Source: Emydura subglobosa
Taxonomy: Eukaryota; Chordata; Testudines; Chelidae
Length of the DNA: 64,000 bases
Direction: 5' to 3'
Assembly (NCBI GenBank): GCA_007922225.1
Contig: ML679995.1
Location: 6,204,689 to 6,268,688 of the forward strand
Each line of letters opens with the position of its first letter. Position 1 is the first letter of the stretch. The translations under genes and the position numbers were made by a program. Below, piece after piece: positions 33,276 through 44,010 of this stretch. The notes beneath the pieces are model-generated. The model had not been told where the DNA came from. It worked only from the letters and a program-made list of their open reading frames with translations, and did no database searches.

Positions 33276-33400
33276 AGCATCCGGAAGCTCCAGTCATGGA
33301 CCAGGACCCCATTGTGCCAGGTGCTGTACAAACAAATGGTCTTTGCCCCAATCTAAGTGTAAGAGACAGCAGGTGGAGACAGTACAAGGAAACAACGAGA
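33276..33400 (-). mobile_element. SINE/L2 tail (antisense), abutting the previous SINE
   Basis: catggaccaggaccccattg, then gccaggtgctgtacaaacaa and ccccaatctaagtgtaagag are the complement of the tail block. The two SINE parts therefore face each other. Confidence 0.85.
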
Positions 33401-33905
33401 CAGTATTGGTCACCATGATAGGCTGTGATCTCAGTCGCCTAGCAATTGTTGTATTTTTGTAGGTGTGATGAAAAAGGAGAGTTTTAAGGAGGGATTTGAG
33501 GTAATGAATAATGAAGTAACTTTGCAGATTTTTACAGGAAGCTTCTTGCAAGTGAGAGAGACAGGCTGGGAGAAAGCATAAACATGTTTGTTTGAAAATG
33601 TAGCATCATGGGCTGATCAGAGGTGGGAGACAACATCTCGAAAATGAATGATTGATGATAAATAGCGGTGGAGATAGATCGTGACAGGCCTTTCAGGTGA
33701 ACACAAGCATTTTATGTTGGATGTGATAGAGAACGGGGACCCAGTGTAGGTGTGACATGGTCAGCAGGATGGGCTAGGAAAATCTTTGCGGCAGCATTCT
33801 GAATTCATACCAGTGGGACAAGATTGCATTTGTCAAGTCCAGAGAGAAAGACATTGCAATAATCAAGATGTGAGAGCTTAAGAGCCTGAAAAAGTTGGTG
33901 AGGCA
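33401..33905 (-). mobile_element. L2-clade LINE fragment, C-terminal reverse-transcriptase region (antisense)
   Basis: On the minus strand, around 33890-33800, the translation reads SHLDYCNVFLSGL, then CNLVPL and IQNAAA. This is the L2 block (S+LDYCNsLLxGLxxxxxxxLQxxQNAAAR) near the end of ORF2. The rest, back to about 33410, follows the antisense L2 order, including tgacaggcctttcaggtgaa and ggacccagtgtaggtgtgac. The adjoining antisense tail at 33276-33400 is in the same orientation but would be its 3' end. One antisense L2 copy from 33276 to 33905 is therefore an equally good reading. Confidence 0.8.
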
Positions 33906-34029
33906 CTCAAATGGGAGCTAGATAAGTACCGAAGGTAGACAGACCCTCCGGACGTTCCCAATATCCTAGCCTTTCCATATAGCTATCATAGCCCTCAAAA
34001 AAGTGATCCTCAAACCTGGCCAACGTCCC

Positions 34030-34122
34030 AGTCCTGCAAACACCTCAGCATGCATTTAGTCACGAGCATAGGTTAATTAATGTTAGTGCAACTAAACACA
34101 TGCTTAAATGTTTGCAGGATCT
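34030..34122. repeat. Palindromic element (TCCTGCAAAC arms)
   Basis: The left arm agtcctgcaaacacctcagc (34030) and the complement of the right arm (agatcctgcaaacatttaag) align over about 31 bases with few differences around a 30-base centre. Compare 37200-37318. Confidence 0.75.
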
Positions 34123-34216
34123 GTGCCTAGGCCTGCAAAATAGAGGTAACATTTGGTTTTGGTTTTTGGTTAAGGACGCATCTTATCTTACTGATTTAAC
34201 ACGGAGGCTAAGTAGG

Positions 34217-34365
34217 AGAGGTAATATCTATTATTGGACCAACTTCTCTTGATGAAAGACAAGTGTACACAGAGATCTTCTTTCACCAACAGAAGTTGGT
34301 CTAATAAAAGATATTATCTCACCCATCTTGTCTCTCTCATATCCTGCATGCAACACAGCTACAAC
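34217..34365 (+). repeat. Hairpin repeat (TTGGACCAACTTCT family)
   Basis: Left arm 34217-34258 and right arm 34280-34322 are reverse complements with about 5 mismatches in 43. Both contain accaacttct read on its own strand. The loop is about 21 bases. A tail, ctctctcatatcctgcatgc then acagctacaacaacactgca, matches a second copy at 56435-56545. No known function. Confidence 0.75.
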
Positions 34366-34499
34366 AACACTGCAAACAAAAATAATTTATCACAAACACA
34401 ACAAACTAAAAAAGGCTCCAATGACTTAATTCATGTTTGGCCAATGTTTTACCTGTGGAAGGTACCCTGAGGAACAACACTATGCACTATTTAGCCTAT

Positions 34500-34805
34500 T
34501 TCAAATTGATTTGAACTTTTGAGATGCCTTTCATTTCAAATAGAAAAAATGTCAAATATGTCAATACATAAAATCCACAATTTTTTTAAATGTTGAAATT
34601 GTGCGGAAATTCCCACCTTTCCACATTTTTTTAAAACCTCCCTCCTCCCATTTTTTTCCAGTTCTGAAATGGACAGGGAAAGATTAAAAAGGAGAGAATT
34701 TTCTCTTTTTCCTACTTCAGTTTTCTCACATTAAAAAAGAAAGTTTTCACCTTTTTTCCCAGTGGGGGAAAAAGGATGACACTTAGGGTTTTTTTAATTT
34801 GTATT

Positions 34806-34837
<32 letters not shown>

Positions 34838-34890
34838 AGTGGATTTTTCCCCCCTAGCCAAAAATCTGAAATGAACCAAAAATCTTTGCT
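34500..34890. mobile_element. T-rich MITE-like sequence with TTTA microsatellite
   Basis: Dense aaaatttt, ttccca and catttttttcc words on both strands as in the other T-rich copies. It holds a (TTTA)n tract at 34804-34840. Confidence 0.4.
34804..34840. repeat. (TTTA)n microsatellite
   Basis: About nine TTTA units. Confidence 0.95.
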
Positions 34891-34895
34891 TCTTT

Positions 34896-36190
34896 CATAA
34901 GAACAATAAGAACAGTCATTCTGGGTCAGACCAAGGGTCCATCGAGCCCAGTATCCTGTCTTCCAACAGTGACCAATGCCACATGCTTCAAAGGAAATGA
35001 ATAGAAATGGGAATGATCAAGTGATCCATCCTCTGTCATCTAGTCCCATCATCTGACTATCAGAAGCTTAGGGACACCCAGAGCATGGGGCTGCATCCCT
35101 GAGCGTCTTCGCTAATAGCTATTGATGGACCTATCCTCCATGAACTTATCTAATTCTTTTTTGAACATATGGCCTTCACAACATCCCGGAACGAATTCCA
35201 CAGGTTGACTGTGTGTTGTGTGAAGAAGCACTTCCTTTTGATTGTTTTACACCCTGCTGCCTATTAATTTCATTGGATGATCCTCTGGTTCTTGTATTAT
35301 ATGGAGGGTTAAATAATGATTCCCTATTCATTTTCTCCACACCATTCATAATTTTATAGAACTCTATCAATGCCCCCTCTTTTTCCAAGATGAACAGTAC
35401 CAGATTTTTAATCTCTCTTCATATGGAAGCTGTTTGATATCACTCAATCACTTTTGTTGTCCTTTTCTGTGCCTTTTCCATTGCTAATATATTTCTTTTT
35501 CCATGGGGTGACCAGAACTGGAAACAGTATTCATTGTGTGGGTTGACCATGGCTTTACATTGTGGCATTATATTTTATATCTTATTTTATATCCCTTGCC
35601 TAGTGAGTCCTAACACTGTGTTTTCTTTTTTGACTTCCGCTGACCATTGAGTGAATGTTTAGAAAACGAGTCGCAGTGATGCCAAGATCTTTCTTGAGTG
35701 GTAACAGCTAATTTAGATCCCGTCATTTTGTATGGATAGTTAACATTATGTGTTCCAGTGTGCATTACTTTGCATTTATTAACATTAAGAAGAGTTTACA
35801 AAGGGGTCTGAAAAACTGGGTTACTGGGTAACAAATGGCAGATGAAATTTAGTCTGCTTTAGACTTGATTATTTTGAGTAATTTTGTATCATCTGCAAAT
35901 TTTGCCATATGACTGTTTACCCCTTTATTCCAGGTCATTTATGAATATAATGAACAGCATGGTACCAGTAAGATCCCTGGGGGACCCACCTCTCTCCATT
36001 GTAAATACTGACCATTTATTCCTAAACTTTGTTTCCTATTTTTGACCAGTTACTGATCCATGAGGATCTTCCCTCTTATCTCATGACTGTCTACTTTGCT
36101 TAAGAACCTTCTATGAGCAACCGTGTCAGAGGCTTTCTTAAGTCCAAGTGCACTATATCACTGGATCACCCTTGTCCACATATATGATTC
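34896..36190 (-). mobile_element. CR1 LINE, RT to 3' end (antisense), with internal inversion
   Basis: The CR1 3' terminus is at 34896 (cataagaacaataagaacag, the complement of the ttcttatgttctta-type end seen at 56245). The sequence then climbs through the 3'-UTR (gtgaccaatgccacatgctt) and late ORF2 (complement of 55330-55700) to the RT core. In complement, 36130-36170 gives the DLDL+KASDTV-like motif A block. Between 35787 and 35851 the orientation is reversed in place. The copy is full of frameshifts and is 5'-truncated about 36190. Confidence 0.9.
35787..35851 (+). repeat. 65-bp in-place inversion inside the antisense CR1 copy
   Basis: This stretch reads gaaaaactgggttactgggt then ggcagatgaaattt on the plus strand, the sense orientation of CR1 (compare aaaaaactggatgactgggc at 55313). 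The flanks at 35775-35786 and 35853-35880 are antisense. Reverse-complementing only this interval restores collinearity with the copy at 55250-55375. Confidence 0.85.
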
Positions 36191-37199
36191 CTTCAAAGAA
36201 TTCTAATCAGAATATTTCACAAATCATACTTACTTTCTTTTCATCCATTTTGACTATGGACTCTATTAAAAGTCCATATTACAGGCATGGTAACACAAAG
36301 TCTGAACCTCCCTTAACTTACTGAAAACACGTCAGAAGAACAACAATGAAGACAATTTCTATAGGCTTTGAGTGTCATCTATAAATATCCTGGGATTTTA
36401 CTCAACCATAAGAGCCAGATTGTGAGTCCTAGTTCCCACTGATGTGCAGTCGTGAGTGATTCCTTAATCAGTTGATTGCCACCATAAACTCTAGCGTCAA
36501 CCTCTCTGTAGTTTAAAATAGCATTAGGATTTGGTATTTAGATTTATGTTGAAAATGAGACAGATGTGATGTAAAATTAATATAGAAGTATAGACATATC
36601 TGTATACAGAGAAGGAAATAGTATAACATACAGAAATATTATTAATCTATAAAAAGAAAGACAAACTATATTCCTGTGTACTGAGTATCTTATGGTGCAC
36701 TACACATTTCATTTAACTTCTGATATGTGAGATAACATTCATTCCCAGTTCTTTCCTCTTTTTGATCCTTTATGCAGCAACAATTCCATATAAAGACAAG
36801 TCTTTCTGTACCCAGGGTCAAATTCCCTCAGCTAGTAGAAGCATGAAAGTCCTATTGGTGACTACAGATCATAGTGATGCCACCTTACAAATGGACAGCA
36901 AACATTTTCATAGTACGCACCACACTTTAATGCAGAGATTGTCTTAGGGACTCCTTCCCCCTCATTCATGATCATATTGACCACCTCCCCTGTAGTTTGT
37001 GATCTTGTGTAATACTTCTGGCAACCACAGGAATCTTTTTCAAGTAGTGTGATTTACTAGTTAGAAATGAAGAGGAAGAGCCAGTACCATGTGACCAACC
37101 AGATCTCCATGGACTACAGTTTTTGGGTGCATCTGGATTAGATAGATGTAGTAGAAAATATCCCTCCGAGCCTGAAAATTGTTGATCACAATGTGCTAT
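36191..37199. other. No gene seen
   Basis: AT-rich unassigned sequence. Confidence 0.4.
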
Positions 37200-37318
37200 G
37201 GTCCTGAGCCTGCAAATATTTACTTAAACCTGTTAAAGTGTAATGCCCCTCGAGTCACTGGGAGTGTTCCTGCTTCATGAACTTAAGCATGTGCATAAGT
37301 ATTTGAAGGATCAGGGCC
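37200..37318. repeat. Palindromic element, about 120 bp
   Basis: ggtcctgagcctgcaaatat at the left is mirrored by aagtatttgaaggatcaggg at the right. Inner words taaacctgttaaagtg and catgaacttaagcatg are also complementary in part. Same family as 34030-34122. Confidence 0.7.
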
Positions 37319-40300
37319 AATGTTAAAATATACAGTACGACAAATGGATTTTCTCTGTGGGATTTGCAGTACTTCTAGAGTTAGTCTGATTTGGAAATAC
37401 CCAGGAAATAGCTTTTCTGCTGGCATTTTACTAATTCCAATTCTGGTATGGGTTAGAAAAAGAAAAATATATAAAAATATTTGCTTGTGTGTTAATCAGA
37501 CCTTATTTACGTCTTCACCTGAAAAAAAAAAAAGGAGGGTGTGACTGGTTTGGGCTGAGAGTTTGACTCAATTTCAGCTTTCATTGAGTATGGTTAAGTT
37601 ATCTACATATACCAGGATTTTTTCAAAACCAGGTGTACTTTTTATGCATTCTACGTACGTTAGACCTTTGTCTTCTCCTCCCCCGGGCCTCCTCATTTTG
37701 TAACTCAAAGAAACATTTTATATGTTACTTTTTTCGTCTAATTAAACATTTTGAGCTGCAAGTCATTACTGTGGTGATTTATGGCAGCTGCTCTATTGCC
37801 AGTCTTAACACAGTATTTTTCTTATTACTTAATTGTTTTAGTAGCGCTTCAGCCATTAGTTTCTTAGTTCTGAAACCAGGAAACAGGAGTGTTCTGTTAC
37901 AGATGTTTGGCTAATTAGCTCAGTGGCTGTCTAATGGGGACTATTAAAAATGCAAATTAGGAGTGATCAAACAGTGCAAAGTTTTGTCCTGACAGAATAT
38001 ATTAATATTTCTGAAACAATAAATACATAACTAACTAACTAACTAAATAAAGACAGAAAAGAATCAGGGATAGGATTTCATCCTTAACTATATTTGGGTA
38101 TATCACGGAGTTAACATGGGTCGTAGCCAGGTAACTTGTGATATTTAAAACTAATCCAAGTGCTGGAAAATATACCTTAGAGGAAAAAAGAAATCTGCAC
38201 TGACTTGAGGGGAGGAGGCAAGATATAGACCTGATGACCTAAAAGTCATTTCAGACTCCAACTTCCATGGTGTTATGAACATATGCTTTCTGGGTGGTTT
38301 TACAAACAGGTAGGAAGGGGCAGGAGGAAACCTGATGGATGGGAAAATATATGTGCCTGTTTGCCATCATAGTTAAATAATATTAACATAATTATGTCCC
38401 CCAAGAGATGATGCCACTGACACTAGAACATTTGTGAAATCCAATATGCAAATCATCCCTGGGAACAGAGTTTTGGGAATTGCATTTGCATGTTGTTATA
38501 GATTGTCTTTAAAGCAGAGGCTGTTTGTTAAATTTTTTCAAGCAGGTTCCTGATAGATTTGTAAGGTTTGTTCCCCCCGCCCACCTTTTAGGGAAAGCAT
38601 TATAAACAAGGGGCCAGCAACCACATTGGAGAGGCTGCTCAGGGGGGAGAGTGGAAATTGAATGCACAAAGTACTCCAATATTATGGTGATGGGTATATG
38701 CTTTCATGGGCTGCAACCCACTTTGTCAGATGCATCAGGACTCTCGTTGTTTTTATGCATCTATTGGCTGTACAGCTGGTGGCTTCAACTCCTCTTTGTC
38801 TGGTTTTCCCCTCCTCTTCTCCAGAGTAGGGAAGATAAACCCCAGACTAGGGTTTTAAAGCTCATTGTTTCTTTGTTTGTTCCCTTAAATGTCTTCCAAT
38901 TGCCCAGTCAGCCTTACTGATTTCCCCCCCACACCATTGATCCTGTGGGACTGTCATTTGTATAGATACCTTATGCTGAAACTCCAGGGCCATATTCCAG
39001 TACCATTAACAAGCTGCCTTGACCTGTTTAAGGAAGGCTTTTAATGTCCTTCCTGTCCTTTAGACAACCCTGTCGCTGGCTGCAGCCCTCATCAGAAATG
39101 GCTTTCTGGGCTGATCAGAACCTAGGCTGAGCCATCGCTAAGGAGGTCCAAGAGAAACTGCTTTATGCATAGGGTAAGTCATTCATAAGATTGGCCCCAA
39201 AAGACAGCATGAAAATCTGCAATAGTCAATATGCAAGTTGAATCAGCACCCAGAGGGGAAGAGACATCACAGGTATAAACATGAGCAGGTGACTCGTGTG
39301 ACTTCCTTCCATCACAAAATGTATTCGGCTGCCACACTGTGATGGTCTGAGCCACTGTATCTTCACGGCTTCCCTTGCACTTGGTCTCTGAATCCAATTG
39401 TCCTCTCTGCCTGTGTTAGCAGAGGACACGGCTAATTGCTGGATTGGGCTCTTCCCTCTGAGTCAGTAATAAGCCACGGCCCCTGAATGTGTAACCTGGG
39501 ATTGTGCTTCTGGGGGAACCATCTTCCAGTGAATGTGGAAAGCCGGGCACCTGGCGTAGTGAGTCCACCTGCTGCGATCCGTCAGCGCGGCTCCTAGACG
39601 AATCACCCGTCCTCAGCTGCAGAGCTGATAATGCGACTCTTGTTATTCAGCATCAAAACCAGAGGCCTCTGTCTTTTAAGCACAGTACAAACCAATGTGT
39701 TCTGGGGCCTGGGCCTATTCCTGACTTTTAGAGAAGAGGAGAAGAGCAGCACATTGATGCATCTTGAGTCTCCGTGCCCCGGTAGAAGGTTGAATGAAAT
39801 CACAATTAAAAACACGTTATTACACTTAGGCAGCAAGCTCTCAAAGCCTTCATGCTCAGCGTTGACTTTTTGCACAGCCCAGCAATATCCACCCCAAATG
39901 AAGGAGAAGCTCTGAAGGATGCGCATGTGAATCCTAGTCACGACTTCTGAGTCGCAGGCCCTCTCTTTAGTTTTATCCACGTTGCACCAAGGACCGGTTT
40001 GCAGTGGCTCTTAGAGTTCACAGCACAACAGGCTGGTCTTGCTGGTCCTCAGTTATTCATAACTTGCTAATACCACCCCCAATGGGTAATCGGCAGCCTG
40101 GAAGGAGTAGGAGAGACCATTGTATTACACTGACTCACTTTGTGACCATTAAAGATCCCGTGACGTAACTATAAGAAAATGGATGTAAGCCCTAGCCTGT
40201 CAGTCATTCTGCCTCCCTAAATACACCCCCTTTGTGGTATCAGCTGGACACAGTAGGATCCTTCATTCCCTGTAGCACATTGTGTTCTGCACTAGAGGTG

Positions 40301-40383
40301 GATGCATATTAGCACCAAGTGAAGTGATCCTTCTGTATTCCTGACCTACCCCAGTGGAGCAGCATCCAGCATCTAATAAAGTT
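37319..40383. other. Three kilobases without a recognisable gene
   Basis: It contains a (CTAA)n tract at 38030-38046. A short dispersed-repeat phrase, gctttcatgggctgcaaccc, occurs at 38699. Several 70-125 residue frames around 39180-39980 show no conserved domain. The AT-rich part near 37640-38060 shows no repeat I recognise and could hold conserved non-coding sequence. Confidence 0.4.
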
Positions 40384-40640
40384 ATCATAAAATCATAGAA
40401 GATGAGGGCTGGAAGGGACCTCAGGAAGTCATCGAGTCCAACCCCCTGCTCAAAGCAGGACCATCCCCGCCTAAATCATCCCAGCCAAAGCTTTGTCAAG
40501 CCAGGCTTTAAAAACCTCTAAAGATGGAGATTCCACCACCTCCCTAGGTAACCCATTCCAGTGCTTCGCCATCCTCCTAGTGACAAAGTTTTTCCTAATA
40601 TCCAATCTAGACCTCCCCCACTGCAACATTGCTCCTAGTT
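40384..40640 (-). mobile_element. CR1 3' end (antisense), well preserved
   Basis: The terminus is at 40387 (ataaaatcatagaagatgag, complement of the ATTCTATGAT-type end). The sequence then runs through gctggaagggacctcaggaa, tccaaccccctgctcaaagc, ccaccacctccctaggtaac and cctaatatccaatctagacc. It is one of the least diverged CR1 pieces here, so it is a relatively young insertion of a different CR1 subfamily from that at 34896. Confidence 0.95.
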
Positions 40641-40794
40641 TCACTTGCCCGACTTAGCTTGCATTCGACATCACTGTTTGCAAGTGAAACAGATCCTTCA
40701 GATGAAAGATGTTATACAAGTTTTTTTTTTTAAAGTTACCGTAAAACAAAACACAGGCTACATTCCTCCTCTTGGCTGAAGGGTTTTCTGGCCA

Positions 40795-41085
40795 AGGTAG
40801 CGGGTTGACACCCAGGATATCTAGATTCAATTTCCAACTCTAGTGCACGCTTCTTGTTGTCACCTTAGGAGAGTCATTTTTATCTTTTCTTCTGCCTCAG
40901 TTCCCCATCTGCAAAAGGGAAATGCTAATTCTTTCTTTCCCAGCCCAACATTTGTCTGTTTTGTTTAGTTTGACTGCAAGCTTTTAGTCCCTGCTCTGAT
41001 CTCTTAATATGTGTTTGTACAACACCAAGGACATTGGGGTCTTGATCTCAGTTGCAACAGGTAGGTGCTACAGTAATACAGGCAG
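40795..41085 (+). mobile_element. tRNA-derived SINE with L2-like tail, full length
   Basis: In order it has gccaaggtagcgggttgaca, gatatctagattcaatttcc (B-box-like), cttaggagagtcatttttat, ctgcctcagttccccatctg, gactgcaagcttttagtccc, tttgtacaacaccaaggaca and gtaggtgctacagtaataca. It is the most complete example of head, middle and tail in the window. Confidence 0.88.
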
Positions 41086-41967
41086 GAATGGTAGCCAGAC
41101 AAACAGCGGTTTGGAAGTTGGTGAGCAAGTGGGCAATTAGAGGTGTTTAGCATGTGCTCCCCAGCTGACCCCCCTCCACTTCTCTTCCCCCCCTACCCGA
41201 TAAATGAAGCCAAGCCCACTGTGTCAAGGCTGCCAGTTCTGAGCCGTGTGGAAACCAGCTAAAAATCAAGAGATAATCATAGGGTAGTTACCACCTGCCT
41301 AGGCTACTCCAGGAGCCTGAATGATTCTGACAATTATAGACTTCAGGTACCTTGAGAAATCATCTTTCCAAAGTACTGCCAGGGTGAAAAGGACTAGTTC
41401 TGGTCTGATATCTAAAGGCTTTAAGCGTTATTTTTGTCTTTGAAACCTAATAGTAGTTATTGGTAATTACAAGGGGGGGAAAAGAAAGCTAGAAATAAAG
41501 GGTGGGTTGGTTATTTCCCTCCCCCCCTCTCCTGTTCCAGTAGGATGCTCGGTGTTTCCTGTTCAGGGAAAAGCTACTCTGAGGAGTCTTTACTGCTATT
41601 TTTGTGTCAAAGGCAAAGACGACTGTCCTGTGAGAGGCTACGATTATTTCTTAGTCTACATTTTTGAAGTGAGGTCATTTCTCTTTCAGCCGCTGTGGAA
41701 GGCAGCACCGATAATGCCCATGGAAACAGGCCCCATTTTAGACAGCAGTGCAGCACTCCAAGAACAGGTGTGGAGCCCCCCCCACTGCTGTTGGGGGAGG
41801 AATGCAAAAGGTGAGGGGAGATCAGGGAAATGGGACAGAAGAGGAGAAAGGGAGCAGATGGGGGGGGGAGGAGGGAGGATGACTTGGTTGGGGACTAGGT
41901 GGATGAGGTGGTGGGCAGGAAGTTAGAGAGGGAGCTGGGAAGACCACAGAGACCCACTGCTAGTTTG
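41086..41967. other. No confirmed gene
   Basis: The frame at 41507-41926 (139 residues) begins in a C-rich stretch and ends in purine-rich sequence with Gly/Arg/Trp-rich residues. This is compositional rather than domain-like. No splice context supports an exon. Confidence 0.4.
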
Positions 41968-42040
41968 GGACATGATCCGAAACCCACTGAATTCAATGGA
42001 AACAACTGATTTCAACTGAGCTTTTGATCAGACCCTTATG
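41968..42040. repeat. Short palindromic element (GAAGTCAATGG family)
   Basis: aacccactgaattcaatgga is followed by its near complement in ctgatttcaactgagctttt, flanked by gatccgaaac and gatcagaccct, which resemble the family's outer arms. Confidence 0.6.
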
Positions 42041-42165
42041 GCCCAGGGAAGCAAAAGAAGAGCAGGTGAAAGGGAGGGCAGAAAGACAAAGGAGGGGGTG
42101 GAGAAAGGAGGTAGAGGAAGGGGAGGGGAGGGGCTGTGGAGGAGGAGGAGAGGGGTAAGGGGAGC
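42041..42165. repeat. Purine-rich (GA) low-complexity tract
   Basis: Runs such as gaggaaggggaggggagggg and ggaggaggaggagaggggta. The neighbouring 41860-41880 stretch is similar. Confidence 0.85.
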
Positions 42166-43419
42166 AGATGCCTGTTCTATGGCCTGTTTCCAAAGAGGAG
42201 ATGCTGTGGTTATTGCTGAGTCGCCTGCTATTGTTTTGAACTATCTGAGAAACCAGTGGCATTCAGGGCAAATTAGATTTAATTTACTGTACAAATTGCT
42301 GAACTATCAGACCCAGTAAATGTGTTTATTAAAATACAGAAGCATAGGCACGGGTCACATCTTTGTAGCACTGGATAATCAGACAGAGACTAAACCCACT
42401 AATATGGATAAATCGTGTTTGATTTTTCATGCCAGGAAGGTAACCAATAGGGGCTCTTTAGCCCTGGCGCTCTGTGGTCCCCAGGTGTTTGAGCTCCTAC
42501 GGGGGATGCACACCTATTCGGGCTTTATTGATTCATTTCAATATCTCAGTGCAGCTCCAATGGTTTGTTCCTGACGTAAACTCAATTTCATATCATGATT
42601 GGAACAGAGTTAAATTTCTCTCAATTTGTAACACTTGATTTTTCCCATCCAGCCAGAAGCAATTAAAACTGATTTCAGTAGATTGGAAAGAGGTTAGTGT
42701 TGAGGGATATTATTTCTTTTAGTGGTGGGGAGAGACAGCCTGGATCCCTCTGATGCTTTCAGTTTCTTCTCCTCCCCTTCACCCCCCCAAAAGGGGTGTT
42801 TGTTTAAAAAACCACCCACAGTTTAGAATAAAAAAAGAAAAAGCTGGTTTATGATGAATAGCATGTTTTATTAACGGAGCAATGAGAGTTGTTTTGTTTG
42901 GTGATGTGTTTAGGCTCTGGGAAATTCTTCACTTGTCAGCAAAACAATGTAAATGAATGGATTTATTTTTTTTATTTTTTAATTTTAAGAAGCATCTCTT
43001 CAGATATATTTTCAGGAAATAAGAAATATTTGGTTATTGAGTCCAGCCTCTCAGCCTCCGTAACTAAGTAGAGCATGTCATCCCTGACCCTGTTCTGTTG
43101 AAGTTGGTTTCTTTTACCGTACAGCTATCACAGTGGAAGGACCTAGCCCTGCAGTGCTGTCTGTCTGTTTTGATACTGCCTCTCCACAACGGAATATCTG
43201 AGTGTCTTCCATGCAAAATCAATAGCAATAAGCGGGCAGGTGATAACAGGGCAGATCACACAAAGGTGTCATGTGCCAAAGCACACCCGATGTAATCCAA
43301 TTGGCATTCGAAGGTTGCTCATGAAGTTGTGGATTAAACAGCAATGAAAATGATTACTCTGCAAAAAGTGACTCCTGCCCGAGTCACTTTAAGAGAATCA
43401 TAGGCCCAGCTCTGTGACT
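42166..43419. other. No gene seen
   Basis: AT-leaning unassigned sequence with short T and A runs. Confidence 0.4.
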
Positions 43420-44010
43420 TGCTAATTGAATGTTGAAGGTATATCTCTGCCGAAAACTGACTACCTAGCTTGTATTATACAAGCCAATGTGCTTGATGTC
43501 ATCGCCCTGCAAGAAACTCAAGAATGCCATTGTTATATTGCCAGTTACCTGGTTACAATCTCATTGCCTCCCTCCGTCACTGAAACAGGGCCTTGCCACA
43601 TATATCAAGCAGGTCATTAAGGATTATAGTATGACAGACACCAGGATCACTGTGGAATCCTCACCATCTCATTAAGAATCGGCAAGGTCACAGTACTTAA
43701 CATGTATAAATCAATGGCTGTAGACAGCCATCTCCCCCATTACCACAGCCTGTCACCCAGCTTTGTACATTGGTGATTTTAATAGCCCCTGGTGGCTATC
43801 GTAACAATTATACCGTGGGCAAGGCACTTGTGGAATGGTCATCAAGTCAAGATACGTCCATTCTTTTTTTGATACAAAAGAGAGAAGCTCTATTGGCACA
43901 GTTTGGAATTCCTCAGAACGCCAAGTATTCTTGGCAACTTTCCGCACAGCCAGCATTGATCGGTGATAATCCACATTAGGTTTGATCATGTCATCTCCCA
44001 ACCCATGATG
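43420..44010 (+). mobile_element. Endonuclease domain of a non-CR1, non-L2 LINE, decayed
   Basis: In one frame at 43425-43530 the translation reads NVEGISLPKTDYLACII, then DVIALQETQE. This is the N-terminal AP-endonuclease signature (xNxxG... and the catalytic-glutamate LQET motif). After a frame change, VTVLNMYKS lies at 43691-43717 and LYIGDFNSPWWLS at 43763-43800, matching the vYxP and GDFN motifs. The CR1 copies instead give ITETWWD and GDFNL. The order and spacing fit an apurinic-type endonuclease of about 230 residues. Wording such as GDFNSxxxW and VEGIS resembles jockey/I-group elements, but I cannot name the clade. Stops and frameshifts make it dead. Downstream sequence to about 44200 may continue the element. 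Confidence 0.75.

Noticed and set aside
41507..41926. 139-residue frame as a possible exon
   Set aside because: It starts in a C-rich run and ends in purine-rich low-complexity sequence, with no family resemblance.
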